In this document: one piece after another, positions 46,364 to 55,759 of the stretch
How the letters are laid out: every line of letters starts with the position of its first letter
Position numbering within the stretch: position 1 is the first letter of the stretch
Assembly (NCBI RefSeq): GCF_002261475.1
Contig: NZ_NEVN01000004.1
Coordinates: forward strand, 434,001-498,000
DNA: 64,000 bases
Origin: Bordetella genomosp. 5
GTDB taxonomy: Bacteria; Pseudomonadota; Gammaproteobacteria; Burkholderiales; Burkholderiaceae_B
Direction: 5' to 3'
Notes under the pieces: generated by a model
The model's database searches: none
What the model was told of the DNA's origin: nothing
Seen by the model: the letters and a program-made list of their open reading frames with translations, nothing else
Translations under genes and position numbers: made by a program

Positions 46364-46933
46364 ATGGCCCGCCCGTTAAGCGATCTCAAGCGCGAAGCAA
46401 TCCTCGATGCCGCCGCCCGCCTCGTGGCGGAGCAGGGCGTCGGTGCTTCCACCGCCCAGATCGCGCGCGCCGCCAAAGTTGCCGAAGGTACGCTGTTTAT
46501 TTATTTCGACAACAAGGACGCGCTGCTCAATGCGCTGTTCGTGAAGCTCGAGACGCGGCTTTCTCAGACCATTGCCGAGGGCTATCCGGCCGATGGCGAC
46601 GCCCGGAGCCAGTTGCTCCACATCTGGAACACGCTGATCGCGTGGGGCGCGGCCCAGCCGCTGGAACGCAAGGCGCTCAAGCAGCTCAAGGTGTCGCAGC
46701 GCATCGCTTCCTGCACCCGGGACCAATGTTCGGCGCTGTTTGCCGATGTGCTGTCGCGGCTGCAAACCAGCCTGCAAGCCTACGTGGCGCCCGACCGCTT
46801 GAGCTTCTATATGGAACACGTCTTCATCGGCCTGTTCGAGACCACGCTCGACGCCATTGCCGCCCACCCCGCCCGGCGCGATGAGTTTGGTCAGGCCGCG
46901 TTCGATCTGTTCTGGCGCGGTATCCAGCGATGA
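46364..46933 (+). CDS. TetR-family regulator
   Basis: A 189-residue regulator with an N-terminal TetR HTH (AILDAAARLVAEQGVGAST, then AKVAEGTLFIYFDNKDALLN) and a helical ligand domain. The family position and operator-like repeats before both itself and the MBL gene suggest it controls the latter. A second possible start within the ORF is not favoured, since the HTH needs the N-terminus. Confidence 0.9.
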   Translation: MARPLSDLKREAILDAAARLVAEQGVGASTAQIARAAKVAEGTLFIYFDNKDALLNALFVKLETRLSQTIAEGYPADGDARSQLLHIWNTLIAWGAAQPLERKALKQLKVSQRIASCTRDQCSALFADVLSRLQTSLQAYVAPDRLSFYMEHVFIGLFETTLDAIAAHPARRDEFGQAAFDLFWRGIQR

Positions 46934-46972
46934 CACGAGCCTCATTTTTTAGCCCATTAATGATCGATCAAT

Positions 46973-46980
46973 CACTCATT
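46973..46980. promoter_or_regulatory. TetR operator half-site candidate, copy 2
   Basis: CACTCATT is repeated here, next to the palindrome TGATCGATCA (46961-46970), 26 bp before the metallo-hydrolase start. It matches the copy before tetR. Confidence 0.4.
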
Positions 46981-47006
46981 TATAGCTTTGACCTTACCTT
47001 GAACCC

Positions 47007-48092
47007 ATGTCCCGCCGCGCGCGTTACTCACTCATCCTCCTTATCGCTGGAGCTTTGTTCATGACGGCCTGCCTGCTGACCCGTACGCCCATTGCCGCCT
47101 ATCCGACGTCGCCGCAATCCGTCGGAACCGGCTTCGCCAATCCCGTGCCCAAGCCCAACGATTCGCTCGCCAAGACGCTGCGCATCATCTGGGATGTGCT
47201 GCTGCATAAGCCCGCAGGCACCCGTCCGGCCGGGGCGATGCCCGTGCAGGCGCTCAGCGCCGAAGCGCTCGCTGCGGCGCCTCTGCACAGCCTGTACCGC
47301 CTGGGCCATTCGACCTTGCTCATCAAGCTGGCCAACGGCTGGTGGCTGACCGACCCGGTGTTCTCCGAACGTGCCTCGCCCGTGCAGTGGGCGGGTCCCA
47401 AGCGATTCCATGCGCCGCCCATCGCGCTCGAGGACCTGCCGCCGCTGCGGGGCGTGCTGTTGTCGCACGACCACTACGACCACCTCGATCACGCCACCAT
47501 CCAGTATCTGGCCGAGCGCGCCGAGGTGTTCCTCACGCCGTTGGGGGTGGGGGACCGGCTGATCGCGTGGGGCGTGGCGCCCGAGCGCGTCCGTCAGTTC
47601 GACTGGTGGCAGGAAGCGGAGATCGACGGCGTACGCTTTGTCGCCACCCCCGCGCAGCACTTCTCGGGCCGTGGCCTGCGCGACGGCAATCGCACGTTGT
47701 GGGCCTCGTGGGCCGTGCTCGACCAGGGCCTGCGTCTCTTCTTCAGCGGCGACACGGGCTATCACGCCGGCTTTCGCGAGATCGGCGAGCGTTATGGGCC
47801 ATTCGATGTCACGGTTCTGGAGACCGGCGCGTACAACGCGCAGTGGGCCTATGTGCACATGCAGCCCGAAGAGACCGTTCAAGCGCATCGGGATCTGCGC
47901 GGGCGCTGGCTGATGCCGATTCATAACGGCACATTCGACCTCGCCATGCATACCTGGGACGAACCGTTCGAGCGCGTGGCTGTGCTCGCGTCGCAGGCCG
48001 GCATCCCGCTGGCGACGCCTCAGATGGGCGAGCGCCTGGATCTGCGCGCGCCACACCCGGGCCGCGCCTGGTGGCGCGAGGCCGCTCGGTGA
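47007..48092 (+). CDS. Metallo-beta-lactamase-fold hydrolase (NAPE-PLD/UlaG-like), exported
   Basis: A 361-residue MBL-fold enzyme. The N-terminus has a signal segment ([16 protein letters not shown]), with FMTAC a possible lipoprotein cleavage site though Met replaces the usual Leu. Metal motifs are [32 protein letters not shown] and [11 protein letters not shown], the pattern of the NAPE-PLD-like and UlaG-like group. It lies 73 bp after the tetR gene and is probably regulated by it. The substrate may be a phospholipid or lactone, not determined. Confidence 0.85.
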   Translation: MSRRARYSLILLIAGALFMTACLLTRTPIAAYPTSPQSVGTGFANPVPKPNDSLAKTLRIIWDVLLHKPAGTRPAGAMPVQALSAEALAAAPLHSLYRLGHSTLLIKLANGWWLTDPVFSERASPVQWAGPKRFHAPPIALEDLPPLRGVLLSHDHYDHLDHATIQYLAERAEVFLTPLGVGDRLIAWGVAPERVRQFDWWQEAEIDGVRFVATPAQHFSGRGLRDGNRTLWASWAVLDQGLRLFFSGDTGYHAGFREIGERYGPFDVTVLETGAYNAQWAYVHMQPEETVQAHRDLRGRWLMPIHNGTFDLAMHTWDEPFERVAVLASQAGIPLATPQMGERLDLRAPHPGRAWWREAAR

Positions 48093-48288
48093 TGCTGGGG
48101 GAGCAGCGGGGCGGCGGCAGGCGGGTGCCGCCGGGCGCCCGACCCGTATTCCGGGCGTCGGCCGATGAATCGGGGTCGGTTCAAGCGCGGCCGGGGATAC
48201 GCCGGGGGATGTGCCGCGCGTGCCACTTCCTCGCCGCTTTCCTGCCAAAAACCTAGGGTCAACACCTAGTAAAAACACACGCACGGCG

Positions 48289-48294
48289 TATAAT
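48289..48294 (+). promoter_or_regulatory. guaB promoter, -10 box
   Basis: A consensus TATAAT lies 24 bp before the guaB start codon. Upstream, ACCTAG occurs twice with a 13-bp period (48251 and 48264), a possible regulator site. No good -35 box is visible at 17 bp. Confidence 0.6.
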
Positions 48295-48318
48295 CTTGCT
48301 TTGCGCCCGGAGTTCCCC

Positions 48319-49779
48319 ATGCGTCTCGTCCAAAAAGCGCTCACCTTCGACGACGTGTTGTTGGTGCCTGCGTACTCCGAGGTGTTGCCGCGCGACACCT
48401 CGCTGACCACCCGCCTCACCCGCAATATCACCCTGAACATCCCGCTCGTGTCCGCTGCCATGGACACCGTGACGGAGTCGCGTCTGGCCATCGCCATGGC
48501 GCAAGAGGGTGGTATCGGCATCATCCACAAGAATCTGTCCGCTGATGAGCAGGCCCGCGAAGTGGCCCGCGTCAAGCGTCATGAATTCGGCATCGTGATC
48601 GACCCGGTCACCGTCACGCCGGACATGAAGGTGCGCGACGCGATCGCCTTGCAGCGCCAACACGGCATTTCGGGCCTGCCCGTTGTCGAGAATGGCAAGC
48701 TGGTCGGCATCGTCACCAACCGCGACCTGCGCTTCGAAGACCGCCTCGACGTCCCGCTGACCAACGTCATGACGCCGAAGGACCGCCTGGTCACGATGCG
48801 CGAGGGCGCCACCCTCGAAGAAGCCCAGACCCTGATGCACAAGCATCGCCTGGAGCGCGTGCTCATCGTCAACGATGCATTCGAGCTGCGCGGCCTGGCT
48901 ACGGTCAAGGACATCGTCAAGAACACCGAACACCCCTTCGCCTGCAAGGATGCCTTCGGCCAGCTGCGCGTGGGCGCGGCGGTCGGCGTGGGCGCCGGCA
49001 CCGAAGAGCGTGTCGAGAAGCTGGTGGCCGCGGGCGTCGATGTCATCATCGTCGACACCGCGCACGGCCACTCGGCCGGCGTGATCGAGCGCGTGCGCTG
49101 GGTCAAGCAAAACTACCCCAAGGTCGAAGTGATCGGCGGCAACATCGCCACCGCCGCCGCCGCGCTGGCGCTGGTCGAAGCGGGCGCCGACGGCGTCAAG
49201 GTCGGTATCGGCCCGGGCTCGATCTGCACCACCCGTATCGTGGCTGGCGTGGGCGTGCCCCAGGTCACCGCCATCTCCGACGTGGCCCAGGCCCTCGAAG
49301 GCACGGGCGTGCCTCTGATCGCCGACGGCGGTATCCGTTACTCGGGCGACGTCGCCAAGGCCCTGTCGGCCGGCGCCTTCGCCTGCATGATGGGCGGCAT
49401 GTTCGCCGGCACCGAAGAGGCGCCGGGCGAAGTCGTGCTGTTCCAGGGCCGTTCGTACAAGTCGTATCGCGGCATGGGCAGTCTGGGCGCGATGGCCGAT
49501 GGTTCGGCCGACCGCTACTTCCAGGATCCCGCCAACAACGCCGACAAGCTGGTGCCCGAAGGCATCGAAGGCCGCGTGCCCTACAAGGGCAGCGTCCTCG
49601 CCATCATCTATCAGCTGGTGGGCGGCATCCGCGCCTCGATGGGCTACTGCGGCTGCGCCACGATCGACGACATGCGCACCAAAACGCAATTCGTCGAGAT
49701 CACTTCGGCGGGCGTGCGCGAGTCCCACGTCCATGATGTGCAGATCACCAAGGAGGCGCCGAACTATCGCGCCGACTGA
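48319..49779 (+). CDS. guaB: Inosine-5'-monophosphate dehydrogenase
   Basis: IMP to XMP, the committed step to GMP. The 486-residue protein has the split TIM barrel ([19 protein letters not shown] at the start), a CBS-pair insert at roughly residues 90-205 ([19 protein letters not shown]), and the active-site loop [20 protein letters not shown] with catalytic Cys. The flap region has [16 protein letters not shown]. The ATG at 48319 is preceded by GGAG. guaA follows on the same strand. Confidence 0.97.
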   Translation: MRLVQKALTFDDVLLVPAYSEVLPRDTSLTTRLTRNITLNIPLVSAAMDTVTESRLAIAMAQEGGIGIIHKNLSADEQAREVARVKRHEFGIVIDPVTVTPDMKVRDAIALQRQHGISGLPVVENGKLVGIVTNRDLRFEDRLDVPLTNVMTPKDRLVTMREGATLEEAQTLMHKHRLERVLIVNDAFELRGLATVKDIVKNTEHPFACKDAFGQLRVGAAVGVGAGTEERVEKLVAAGVDVIIVDTAHGHSAGVIERVRWVKQNYPKVEVIGGNIATAAAALALVEAGADGVKVGIGPGSICTTRIVAGVGVPQVTAISDVAQALEGTGVPLIADGGIRYSGDVAKALSAGAFACMMGGMFAGTEEAPGEVVLFQGRSYKSYRGMGSLGAMADGSADRYFQDPANNADKLVPEGIEGRVPYKGSVLAIIYQLVGGIRASMGYCGCATIDDMRTKTQFVEITSAGVRESHVHDVQITKEAPNYRAD

Positions 49780-49810
49780 TCCTCTGATCACGTCATACCA
49801 GCAATGCATC

Positions 49811-49852
49811 GCGCACCGGCAGAGCCCGCAAGGTTCTGGCCGGTGCGCTTTT
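49811..49852 (+). terminator. Hairpin between guaB and guaA
   Basis: GCGCACCGGC pairs perfectly with GCCGGTGCGC (49839-49848) across an 18-base loop, followed by TTTT. It lies 22 bp before guaA, so it may be a partial terminator or attenuator that sets the guaA:guaB ratio. Confidence 0.6.
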
Positions 49853-49874
49853 ATTTCCAACCGGCAGAGTCACT

Positions 49875-51467
49875 ATGCACCAACGCATCCTCATCCTCGA
49901 CTACGGTTCGCAAGTCACGCAACTGATCGCACGCCGTGTGCGCGAGGCTGGCGTCTATTCCGAAATCCATGCGGGCGACGTCGACGACGCCTTCATCCGT
50001 GAGCAAGCAGCTCAGGGCCTGAAGGGCATCATCTTGTCGGGCAGCCACGCCTCGGCCTACGAAGAAGGCTCGATGCGCGTGCCGCACGCCGTATTCGAAC
50101 TGGGCCTGCCGGTGCTGGGCATCTGCTACGGCATGCAAGCCATGGCGCAGCAGCTCGGCGGCGTCGTGAGCTTCTCCGACCACCGCGAATTCGGCTACGC
50201 CGAAGTGCGCGCCCACGGCCACACCAAGCTGCTCAACGGCCTGTCGGACTTCACGACCGAAGAAAGCCACGGCATGCTCAAGGTCTGGATGAGCCACGGC
50301 GACAAGGTCACCGAACTGCCGCCCGGCTTCGTGCTGATGGCCTCCACGCCGTCCTGCCCGATCGCCGGCATGGCCGACGAAGCCCGCGGCTTCTACGCCG
50401 TGCAGTTCCACCCCGAAGTCACGCACACCGTGCAGGGCAAGGCCATGCTGTCGCGCTTCGTGCGCGAGATCTGCGGCTGCGAGGGCGACTGGAACATGCC
50501 CGACTACATCTCCGAAGCCGTGGCGCGCATCCGCGAGCAGGTGGGCGACGATGAAGTCATCCTGGGCCTTTCCGGCGGCGTGGACAGCTCGGTTGCGGCC
50601 GCGCTGATCCACCGCGCCATCGGCGACAAGCTCACCTGCGTGTTCGTCGACCACGGCCTGCTGCGCCTGAACGAAGGCGTGCAGGTCATGGAGACCTTCG
50701 CCGAAAACATGGGCGTGAAGATCATTCACGTCGATGCCACCGACCAGTTCATGGGCAAGCTCGCGGGCCAGTCGGACCCCGAAGCCAAGCGCAAGATCAT
50801 CGGCCGCGAGTTCGTCGAAGTCTTCCAGGAACAAGCCGGCAAGCTCAAGACCGCCAAGTGGCTGGCCCAGGGCACGATCTACCCCGACGTGATCGAATCG
50901 GCCGGCGCCAAGACCGGCAAGGCCACCTCGATCAAGTCGCACCACAACGTGGGCGGCCTGCCCGACACGCTCAACCTGAGCCTGCTCGAGCCGCTGCGCG
51001 AACTGTTCAAGGACGAAGTCCGCGAACTCGGCGTCGCCCTCGGCCTGCCGCCGCAGATGGTCTACCGCCACCCGTTCCCCGGCCCCGGCCTGGGCGTGCG
51101 CATCCTCGGTGAAGTGAAGCACGAATACGCCGAACTCCTGCGCCGCGCCGACGCGATCTTCATCGAAGAGCTGCGCAACACCAAGGACAGCGCCTCGGGC
51201 CTGAGCTGGTACGAGCTCACCTCCCAAGCCTTCGCCGTCTTCCTCCCGGTCAAGTCCGTGGGCGTGATGGGCGACGGCCGCACCTACGAATACGTCGTAG
51301 CCCTGCGCGCCGTGCAAACCTTCGACTTCATGACGGCCGATTGGGCCCCGCTGCCGCACCCGCTGCTGGCGCGTGTGTCTTCGCGCATCATCAACGAAGT
51401 GCGGGGGATCAACCGTGTCGTGTACGACGTCTCGAGCAAGCCGCCGGCGACTATTGAGTGGGAGTGA
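49875..51467 (+). CDS. guaA: GMP synthase (glutamine-hydrolysing)
   Basis: XMP to GMP. The 530-residue enzyme has an N-terminal class I glutaminase (nucleophile in [19 protein letters not shown], His/Glu in [11 protein letters not shown]), an ATP pyrophosphatase domain with the P-loop [15 protein letters not shown], and the C-terminal dimerisation domain ending [16 protein letters not shown]. The reading frame is intact although an integrative element has entered at the last codons, so the element restores the 3' end. Confidence 0.97.
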   Translation: MHQRILILDYGSQVTQLIARRVREAGVYSEIHAGDVDDAFIREQAAQGLKGIILSGSHASAYEEGSMRVPHAVFELGLPVLGICYGMQAMAQQLGGVVSFSDHREFGYAEVRAHGHTKLLNGLSDFTTEESHGMLKVWMSHGDKVTELPPGFVLMASTPSCPIAGMADEARGFYAVQFHPEVTHTVQGKAMLSRFVREICGCEGDWNMPDYISEAVARIREQVGDDEVILGLSGGVDSSVAAALIHRAIGDKLTCVFVDHGLLRLNEGVQVMETFAENMGVKIIHVDATDQFMGKLAGQSDPEAKRKIIGREFVEVFQEQAGKLKTAKWLAQGTIYPDVIESAGAKTGKATSIKSHHNVGGLPDTLNLSLLEPLRELFKDEVRELGVALGLPPQMVYRHPFPGPGLGVRILGEVKHEYAELLRRADAIFIEELRNTKDSASGLSWYELTSQAFAVFLPVKSVGVMGDGRTYEYVVALRAVQTFDFMTADWAPLPHPLLARVSSRIINEVRGINRVVYDVSSKPPATIEWE

Positions 51468-51473
51468 TCCCGC
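51456..51473. mobile_element. attL of the guaA-integrated element
   Basis: The last codons of guaA (GAGTGGGAGTGATCCCGC) are a known insertion target of tyrosine integrases. The core GGAGTGATC, with CGC one base later, recurs at 59018-59030. The integrase gene begins about 300 bp inside. The match is short, so the exact crossover is uncertain. Confidence 0.6.
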
Positions 51474-51513
51474 GTCTGGCACGGCCAGGCACCTGATGGC
51501 ATAAAAAGCCGCT

Positions 51514-51539
51514 AAGCCCGCGTAATTGCGGGCTTTTTT
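51514..51539 (+). terminator. Terminator after guaA, inside the element
   Basis: AAGCCCGC and GCGGGCTT form the stem around GTAATT, with a run of six T. It lies between attL and the integrase gene, so guaA now uses a terminator supplied by the element; a different terminator stands beyond attR at 59046. Confidence 0.88.
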
Positions 51540-51645
51540 GCATTTGATGTCTGGCACGATCTGGCAACTTTAGGAAGCGCCAAGCACTGTTTGAGCATGG
51601 CATTAAAGCCGGTACTATCCGTTGATGATCCCATGATTAATGCCG

Positions 51646-51749
51646 ATACCATGCTGCATTTTTTTATGCGTTCATGGTATCAAAATTTTATAAGCTGTTG
51701 TTTTGTATAGAAAAAACGATGGAAATTTGGCGTTTTTTTAGCATGGTAT
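51646..51749. repeat. Left arm-site cluster (CATGGTAT x3)
   Basis: ATACCATG at 51646-51653 (inverted) and CATGGTAT at 51673-51680 and 51742-51749 lie between attL and the integrase start, in AT-rich DNA. Their recurrence near attR makes them good candidates for arm-type integrase binding sites. Confidence 0.55.
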
Positions 51750-51773
51750 CGAGGATGAAGGGGGACACGCTAT

Positions 51774-52961
51774 ATGCTGACCGATACCAAGCTGAGAAAT
51801 CTCAAGCCCAGGGACAAGCTCTACAAGGTGAATGACCGAGAAGGTCTCTATGTGGCCGTGACTCCAGCCGGTTCCATCTCGTTCCGTTACAACTACTCAA
51901 TCAACGGACGGCAAGAGACCATCACCTTTGGCCGTTATGGCGTTGGCGGCATCACGCTGGCCGAAGCCCGTGAGCAGTTGGGTGACGCCAAGAAGATGGT
52001 CGCGGCGGGCAAATCCCCGGCCAAGGAGAAAGCCCGAGACAAGGCGCGGGTCAAGGATGCAGAGACGTTCGGTGCCTGGGCGGAGAAGTGGCTGCGCGGC
52101 TACCAGATGGCCGACTCCACCCGCGATATGCGCCGTTCGGTCTATGAGCGCGAGCTGAAGCCCAAATTCAGCAATCAGAAGCTGGTGGAGATCACCCATG
52201 AGGACTTGCGGGCGCTGACTGATGCGATCGTCGAGCGAGGGGCACCGGCGACTGCCGTTCATGTGCGTGAAATCGTTATGCAGGTGTTTCGCTGGGCAAT
52301 TGAGCGAGGGCAGAAGGTCGAAAACCCGGCGGAGCTGGTGCGACCAACCAGCATCGCTCGATTCGAGCCACGCGACCGAGCGCTGACACCAGAAGAAATC
52401 GGGTTGATGTATCAGTACATGGAGCGGGTGGGTACAAGCCCAACAAACCGTGCAGCGGCCAAGCTGCTGTTGCTGACGATGGTGCGTAAAAGCGAGCTGA
52501 CTAACGCCACCTGGAGTGAAATCAGTTTCAGTGAAGCGCTTTGGACTATTCCGAAGGAAAGGATGAGGCGGCGCAATCCGCACCTGGTGTTCTTATCCCA
52601 GCAGGCGCTGGATATTTTCATTGCCCTGAAAACCTTTGCCGGTGGTTCTGACTTCGTTTTGCCATCACGATATGACTCGGATGCGCCAATGAGCAGTGCA
52701 ACACTCAACCAGGTGCTGACGCTGACATACAAAGCGGCGCAGAAAGATGGAAAGTCGCTTACCAAGTTTGGGCCACATGATTTGCGGCGTACAGCTAGCA
52801 CGCTGCTGCATGAGGCAGGCTACAACACTGACTGGATTGAGAAGTGCCTGGCGCACGAGCAGAAGGGTGTCAGAGCCGTCTACAACAAGGCTGAATACCG
52901 TGAGCAGCGGGCGGCGATGTTGCAGGATTGGGCGAATATGATTGATGAGTGGACTGCGTGA
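51774..52961 (+). CDS. int: Tyrosine recombinase/integrase (P4-type)
   Basis: A 395-residue integrase. It has the N-terminal DUF4102 arm-binding domain (LTDTKLRNLKPRDKLYKVND, SFRYNYSINGRQETITFGRY), a SAM-like core-binding domain and a C-terminal catalytic domain. Catalytic residues can be placed: Arg in MVRKSELTNATW, His-x-x-Arg in GPHDLRRTASTLL, His in CLAHEQKG and the Tyr nucleophile in VYNKAEYREQR. AAGGGGG precedes the ATG. It reads away from guaA into the element. No excisionase gene was seen. Confidence 0.93.
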   Translation: MLTDTKLRNLKPRDKLYKVNDREGLYVAVTPAGSISFRYNYSINGRQETITFGRYGVGGITLAEAREQLGDAKKMVAAGKSPAKEKARDKARVKDAETFGAWAEKWLRGYQMADSTRDMRRSVYERELKPKFSNQKLVEITHEDLRALTDAIVERGAPATAVHVREIVMQVFRWAIERGQKVENPAELVRPTSIARFEPRDRALTPEEIGLMYQYMERVGTSPTNRAAAKLLLLTMVRKSELTNATWSEISFSEALWTIPKERMRRRNPHLVFLSQQALDIFIALKTFAGGSDFVLPSRYDSDAPMSSATLNQVLTLTYKAAQKDGKSLTKFGPHDLRRTASTLLHEAGYNTDWIEKCLAHEQKGVRAVYNKAEYREQRAAMLQDWANMIDEWTA

Positions 52962-53065
52962 CGGGTATCGAGGGTAGAAATTGGTCAAGATCCGAGTGGT
53001 AGAGGCTAGCAGAATACACTTGCAGTCCCTCATTCTGCCGACGCCATAACAATTGAGGTGATGGA

Positions 53066-54259
53066 ATGGTGAATAACGAGCTTTTAGATGCGCTCCGCTA
53101 CAGAAGTGAAGGCACAGATTTGGACTTTAAAAGTGAGCAATATCGTTTCGCAGGAGGCAACGATTTTCAAAAAGCAGAGTTGCTGAAAGACATTCTGGCT
53201 ATGGCAAATGCGTGGCGTGATGGGGCGGGATACATCTTGCTTGGTCTTCAGGACAACCGACCCCACCTAGCTGAGGTAGTGGGTATCTCAGAGAGTATTG
53301 ATGACTCCAGATTGCAACAATTTATTAATAGTAAAGTTAAGCCAAAGTTGACATTTCGCTACGAAGAGCACTTATATGAAGGCAAGACCGTTGGGGTCAT
53401 TGTTATCCCAAAACAAAAACGTCCGTTTTTTATTGCGAACCCCTACGGAAAGTTGAAGAGCAATGTGGCCTATGTTCGCCGTGGAAGTAGTACAGAGGAG
53501 GCGGAGCCAACGGAAGTCGCAGCCATGGCATTGGCAGATTCGGGGCGTGGACGGGTGCTGTTGGACCTTTCCGTGCTCACACCTAAAAATGAGATTCTGC
53601 CTGAATGCATCGCTCTGAAGTATTTTAATTTCCCTGAGAAATTACCTGATTACGAAAGTCCATCCGAGAAGTCGGGGCCGTTTGAAATTTCGATTCGCAA
53701 TCATATGTGGCACGACAATAGGGACTTTTGGCGGGAATATGCGGAATATGCTCGCGTTAATGCGGCCCTTATCGAAATTAAGTTTTTACTGACGAATAAT
53801 TCAGAGATGTCATTGTCGAACGCCAAGTTGGAGGTTTCGGTGAATCCTCTAGACGGACAGTCTTGCCAGATGAGAGCTGGCATAGATCTGCCAGACGAAC
53901 CGAGTAGTCAATGGAGTTCCATATCGGGCTTGCGTAGCTTGCCGGACATTCTCGACCGGCGGGAAGCCCGTCTTATCGTCGACGAAGACGGTGTGCATCC
54001 CATCTGTCACGTTCAATTCGGCTCATTGCTTCCTGGCGAAGAGGGGCGTTCGTCAGACACCCTAGCTATTTTGCCGTCTGGACCGGGAAAACTACAGTTA
54101 CGCTTTCGTATCCTAGCCGGTGAGCTCGCCGTACCCCAAGAATCAGAGCGTTTCCTGGAAATAACAGGAGAGTCGGTGTCCCTCAATGTCGCCGACCTCG
54201 ATGAGATGCACGGTCGAGCTTTAATAGCCAGATACCAAGCGGAGCATGGAGAAGAGTAA
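53066..54259 (+). CDS. AlbA_2 (Schlafen-type) domain protein
   Basis: A 397-residue protein. Residues 1-150 match the AlbA_2/Schlafen fold: EGTDLDFKSEQYRF (acidic nuclease-like start), KAELLKDILAMANAWRDGAG, YILLGLQDNR and the late IPKQKRPFFI and VAYVRRGSST. Proteins with this domain bind nucleic acid and are frequent in prokaryotic defence loci. Residues 150-397 are beta-rich and unrecognised. A GAGGTGAT site precedes the ATG. GC is clearly lower than the backbone. Role as nuclease, regulator or defence sensor cannot be told apart. Confidence 0.75.
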   Translation: MVNNELLDALRYRSEGTDLDFKSEQYRFAGGNDFQKAELLKDILAMANAWRDGAGYILLGLQDNRPHLAEVVGISESIDDSRLQQFINSKVKPKLTFRYEEHLYEGKTVGVIVIPKQKRPFFIANPYGKLKSNVAYVRRGSSTEEAEPTEVAAMALADSGRGRVLLDLSVLTPKNEILPECIALKYFNFPEKLPDYESPSEKSGPFEISIRNHMWHDNRDFWREYAEYARVNAALIEIKFLLTNNSEMSLSNAKLEVSVNPLDGQSCQMRAGIDLPDEPSSQWSSISGLRSLPDILDRREARLIVDEDGVHPICHVQFGSLLPGEEGRSSDTLAILPSGPGKLQLRFRILAGELAVPQESERFLEITGESVSLNVADLDEMHGRALIARYQAEHGEE

Positions 54260-54568
54260 GAGGTTTAGCTTTTTCTTTAAGTTATTTGGGTTGTTACTGC
54301 TCTATTTGGTTATATAGATTGGCAGGATGGCGCTGATAGACAACTCGATAGAATGCCGGCGGCATCGAGGATGCTTTGTTGACACTTGAGGAGCGGTGGC
54401 ATGGCTTTTCCCTTGGCTGATAGAGGGGGAACTCGTGGTTGAAGCTATGGCTCGGAATAGGCTTGAAAAGCTGAATGATGAGCCCGCATGGCAAGTGAAA
54501 AATTGAAGTATTGTTTTTTTATGAAGATGTTGAGATATTTTTGTCGGAGTTGATACTGAGGGATATAC
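54260..54568. other. Intergenic region, no gene seen
   Basis: An AT-rich 309-bp stretch between the AlbA_2 gene and the membrane protein gene. A 66-codon minus-strand ORF (54294-54494) has poor composition and no ribosome binding site. A promoter for the downstream gene is likely in the AT-rich end (54500-54550), which argues that the two genes are separately expressed. Confidence 0.4.
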
Positions 54569-55468
54569 ATGCTATCTGATTTTTGGAGCTTGCTACTAAG
54601 TGTGGCCGTTTCTACGGGTTTAATAGGCGCTATTGCATATTTTCTGCGTGATGCTTTGGGCGGTTTTTTTGCGAAAGCTATTGAGCATCGATTTGAGAGA
54701 AAGTTAGAAAAATTTAAAGCAGATATTCGTAATAATGAGAAAGAGCTAGAGCAAATTAGATCATTTCTCGTATCTTCTCGCAGAGAGCGGGACTCCGCAA
54801 TCCAATCCAGACGGTTGGAAGCGGCAGAAATGTTACTGCGTGCACGTCACGCTCTTGCCCAGTTGGCGATGCTTGTTGAGTATATGAAGGTTCTCAATAC
54901 AGAGCAGATACTCAATGAGGCGGCGGACCCAAAGATAGCCGAGTTTGTTGATCTTCTTGTGAAGCCATTCGATATTGATGAGAAACTCAAGCAGCTTGGA
55001 TGCATCGATAAAACTTATCCACGACTATATCTTAGTGAAAAGTCATTGAAAGCTTTTGATGCGTATGAAAGTATCATTCTAAATGCTGTGATGATGATGA
55101 AGTTTTTTGCTATAAATTTGCCTAAAAAGGGCCGCTTTATTAAGGAGAGCAACTTAAGTAAAACAATAATTGAGTTGGTTCCGTCCTCAAAGGAAGGGTT
55201 TGAGAAATTTGGTGAGGGTTATGCATATCACTGGGCAACTTATTTTCACGATGAAATATTGCGGGCGCTTCGCCACGAAATATCTGGTGCCGATGACATG
55301 GCGCGGGATGCTGAATCTGCTGAACGTTTAGTGATGGATTCTCGTCGCGCGCAGATGAATATCGCCGCTTCGTTGGAGCAAGTGGGTTTACCTGATACTC
55401 TGATCAAACCTGATGAAAACGCTATCCGGAGCGCGGCCGTTGCTGAAAATGCGCAGGATAACGGTTGA
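54569..55468 (+). CDS. Membrane-anchored coiled-coil protein of unknown function
   Basis: A 299-residue protein. One membrane helix is near the N-terminus (LLLSVAVSTGLIGAIAYFL), followed by a charged coiled coil (residues 35-80, FERKLEKFKADIRNNEKELE) and a helical cytoplasmic domain. I do not recognise a named family. GAGGGATATAC lies before the ATG. It has the lowest GC of any gene in the window. Single-helix anchored helical proteins in such islands are often effectors or sensors of defence systems; here that is only an inference from context. Confidence 0.65.
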   Translation: MLSDFWSLLLSVAVSTGLIGAIAYFLRDALGGFFAKAIEHRFERKLEKFKADIRNNEKELEQIRSFLVSSRRERDSAIQSRRLEAAEMLLRARHALAQLAMLVEYMKVLNTEQILNEAADPKIAEFVDLLVKPFDIDEKLKQLGCIDKTYPRLYLSEKSLKAFDAYESIILNAVMMMKFFAINLPKKGRFIKESNLSKTIIELVPSSKEGFEKFGEGYAYHWATYFHDEILRALRHEISGADDMARDAESAERLVMDSRRAQMNIAASLEQVGLPDTLIKPDENAIRSAAVAENAQDNG

Positions 55469-55590
55469 CAGCCTTATCGTGGGTGGGAGGAATGGAGGGA
55501 GGTTGAGGCTGGTATGTCAGCGTCCTGGTGTGTTTTTTCGGCAAGGTATGGCTAATAGAATGCCATCATCGAAAACCAATAAATTCTTTG

Positions 55591-55648
55591 CATGGTATTT
55601 TTTATGACATGAAGTGAACGCTCAAGTGAATGCGTTACCGATACCATG
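55591..55648. repeat. Internal att-like cluster
   Basis: CATGGTAT at 55591-55598 (as GCATGGTATTT, 11 bases shared with the right end of the element at 58993) and inverted ATACCATG at 55641-55648 (as CCGATACCATG, 11 bases shared with the left end at 51643). So a right-end-like element is followed directly by a left-end-like one, as expected where two integrated elements meet. The remaining 55469-55759 has no gene. Confidence 0.5.
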
Positions 55649-55759
55649 TCAGGTCATAGTGAATGTCAGTGCCAGAATTCTCATTCCTACCTGAATGGCA
55701 TCTGATGAAGAATTAGACGCCAATCGAAAAAAAGCGGTTGCATAAACAAGGGGAGCGCA

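Noticed and set aside
54294-54494. 66-codon minus-strand ORF between the AlbA_2 and membrane protein genes
   Set aside because: Poor composition, no ribosome binding site and opposite to the strand of all cargo genes; likely chance.
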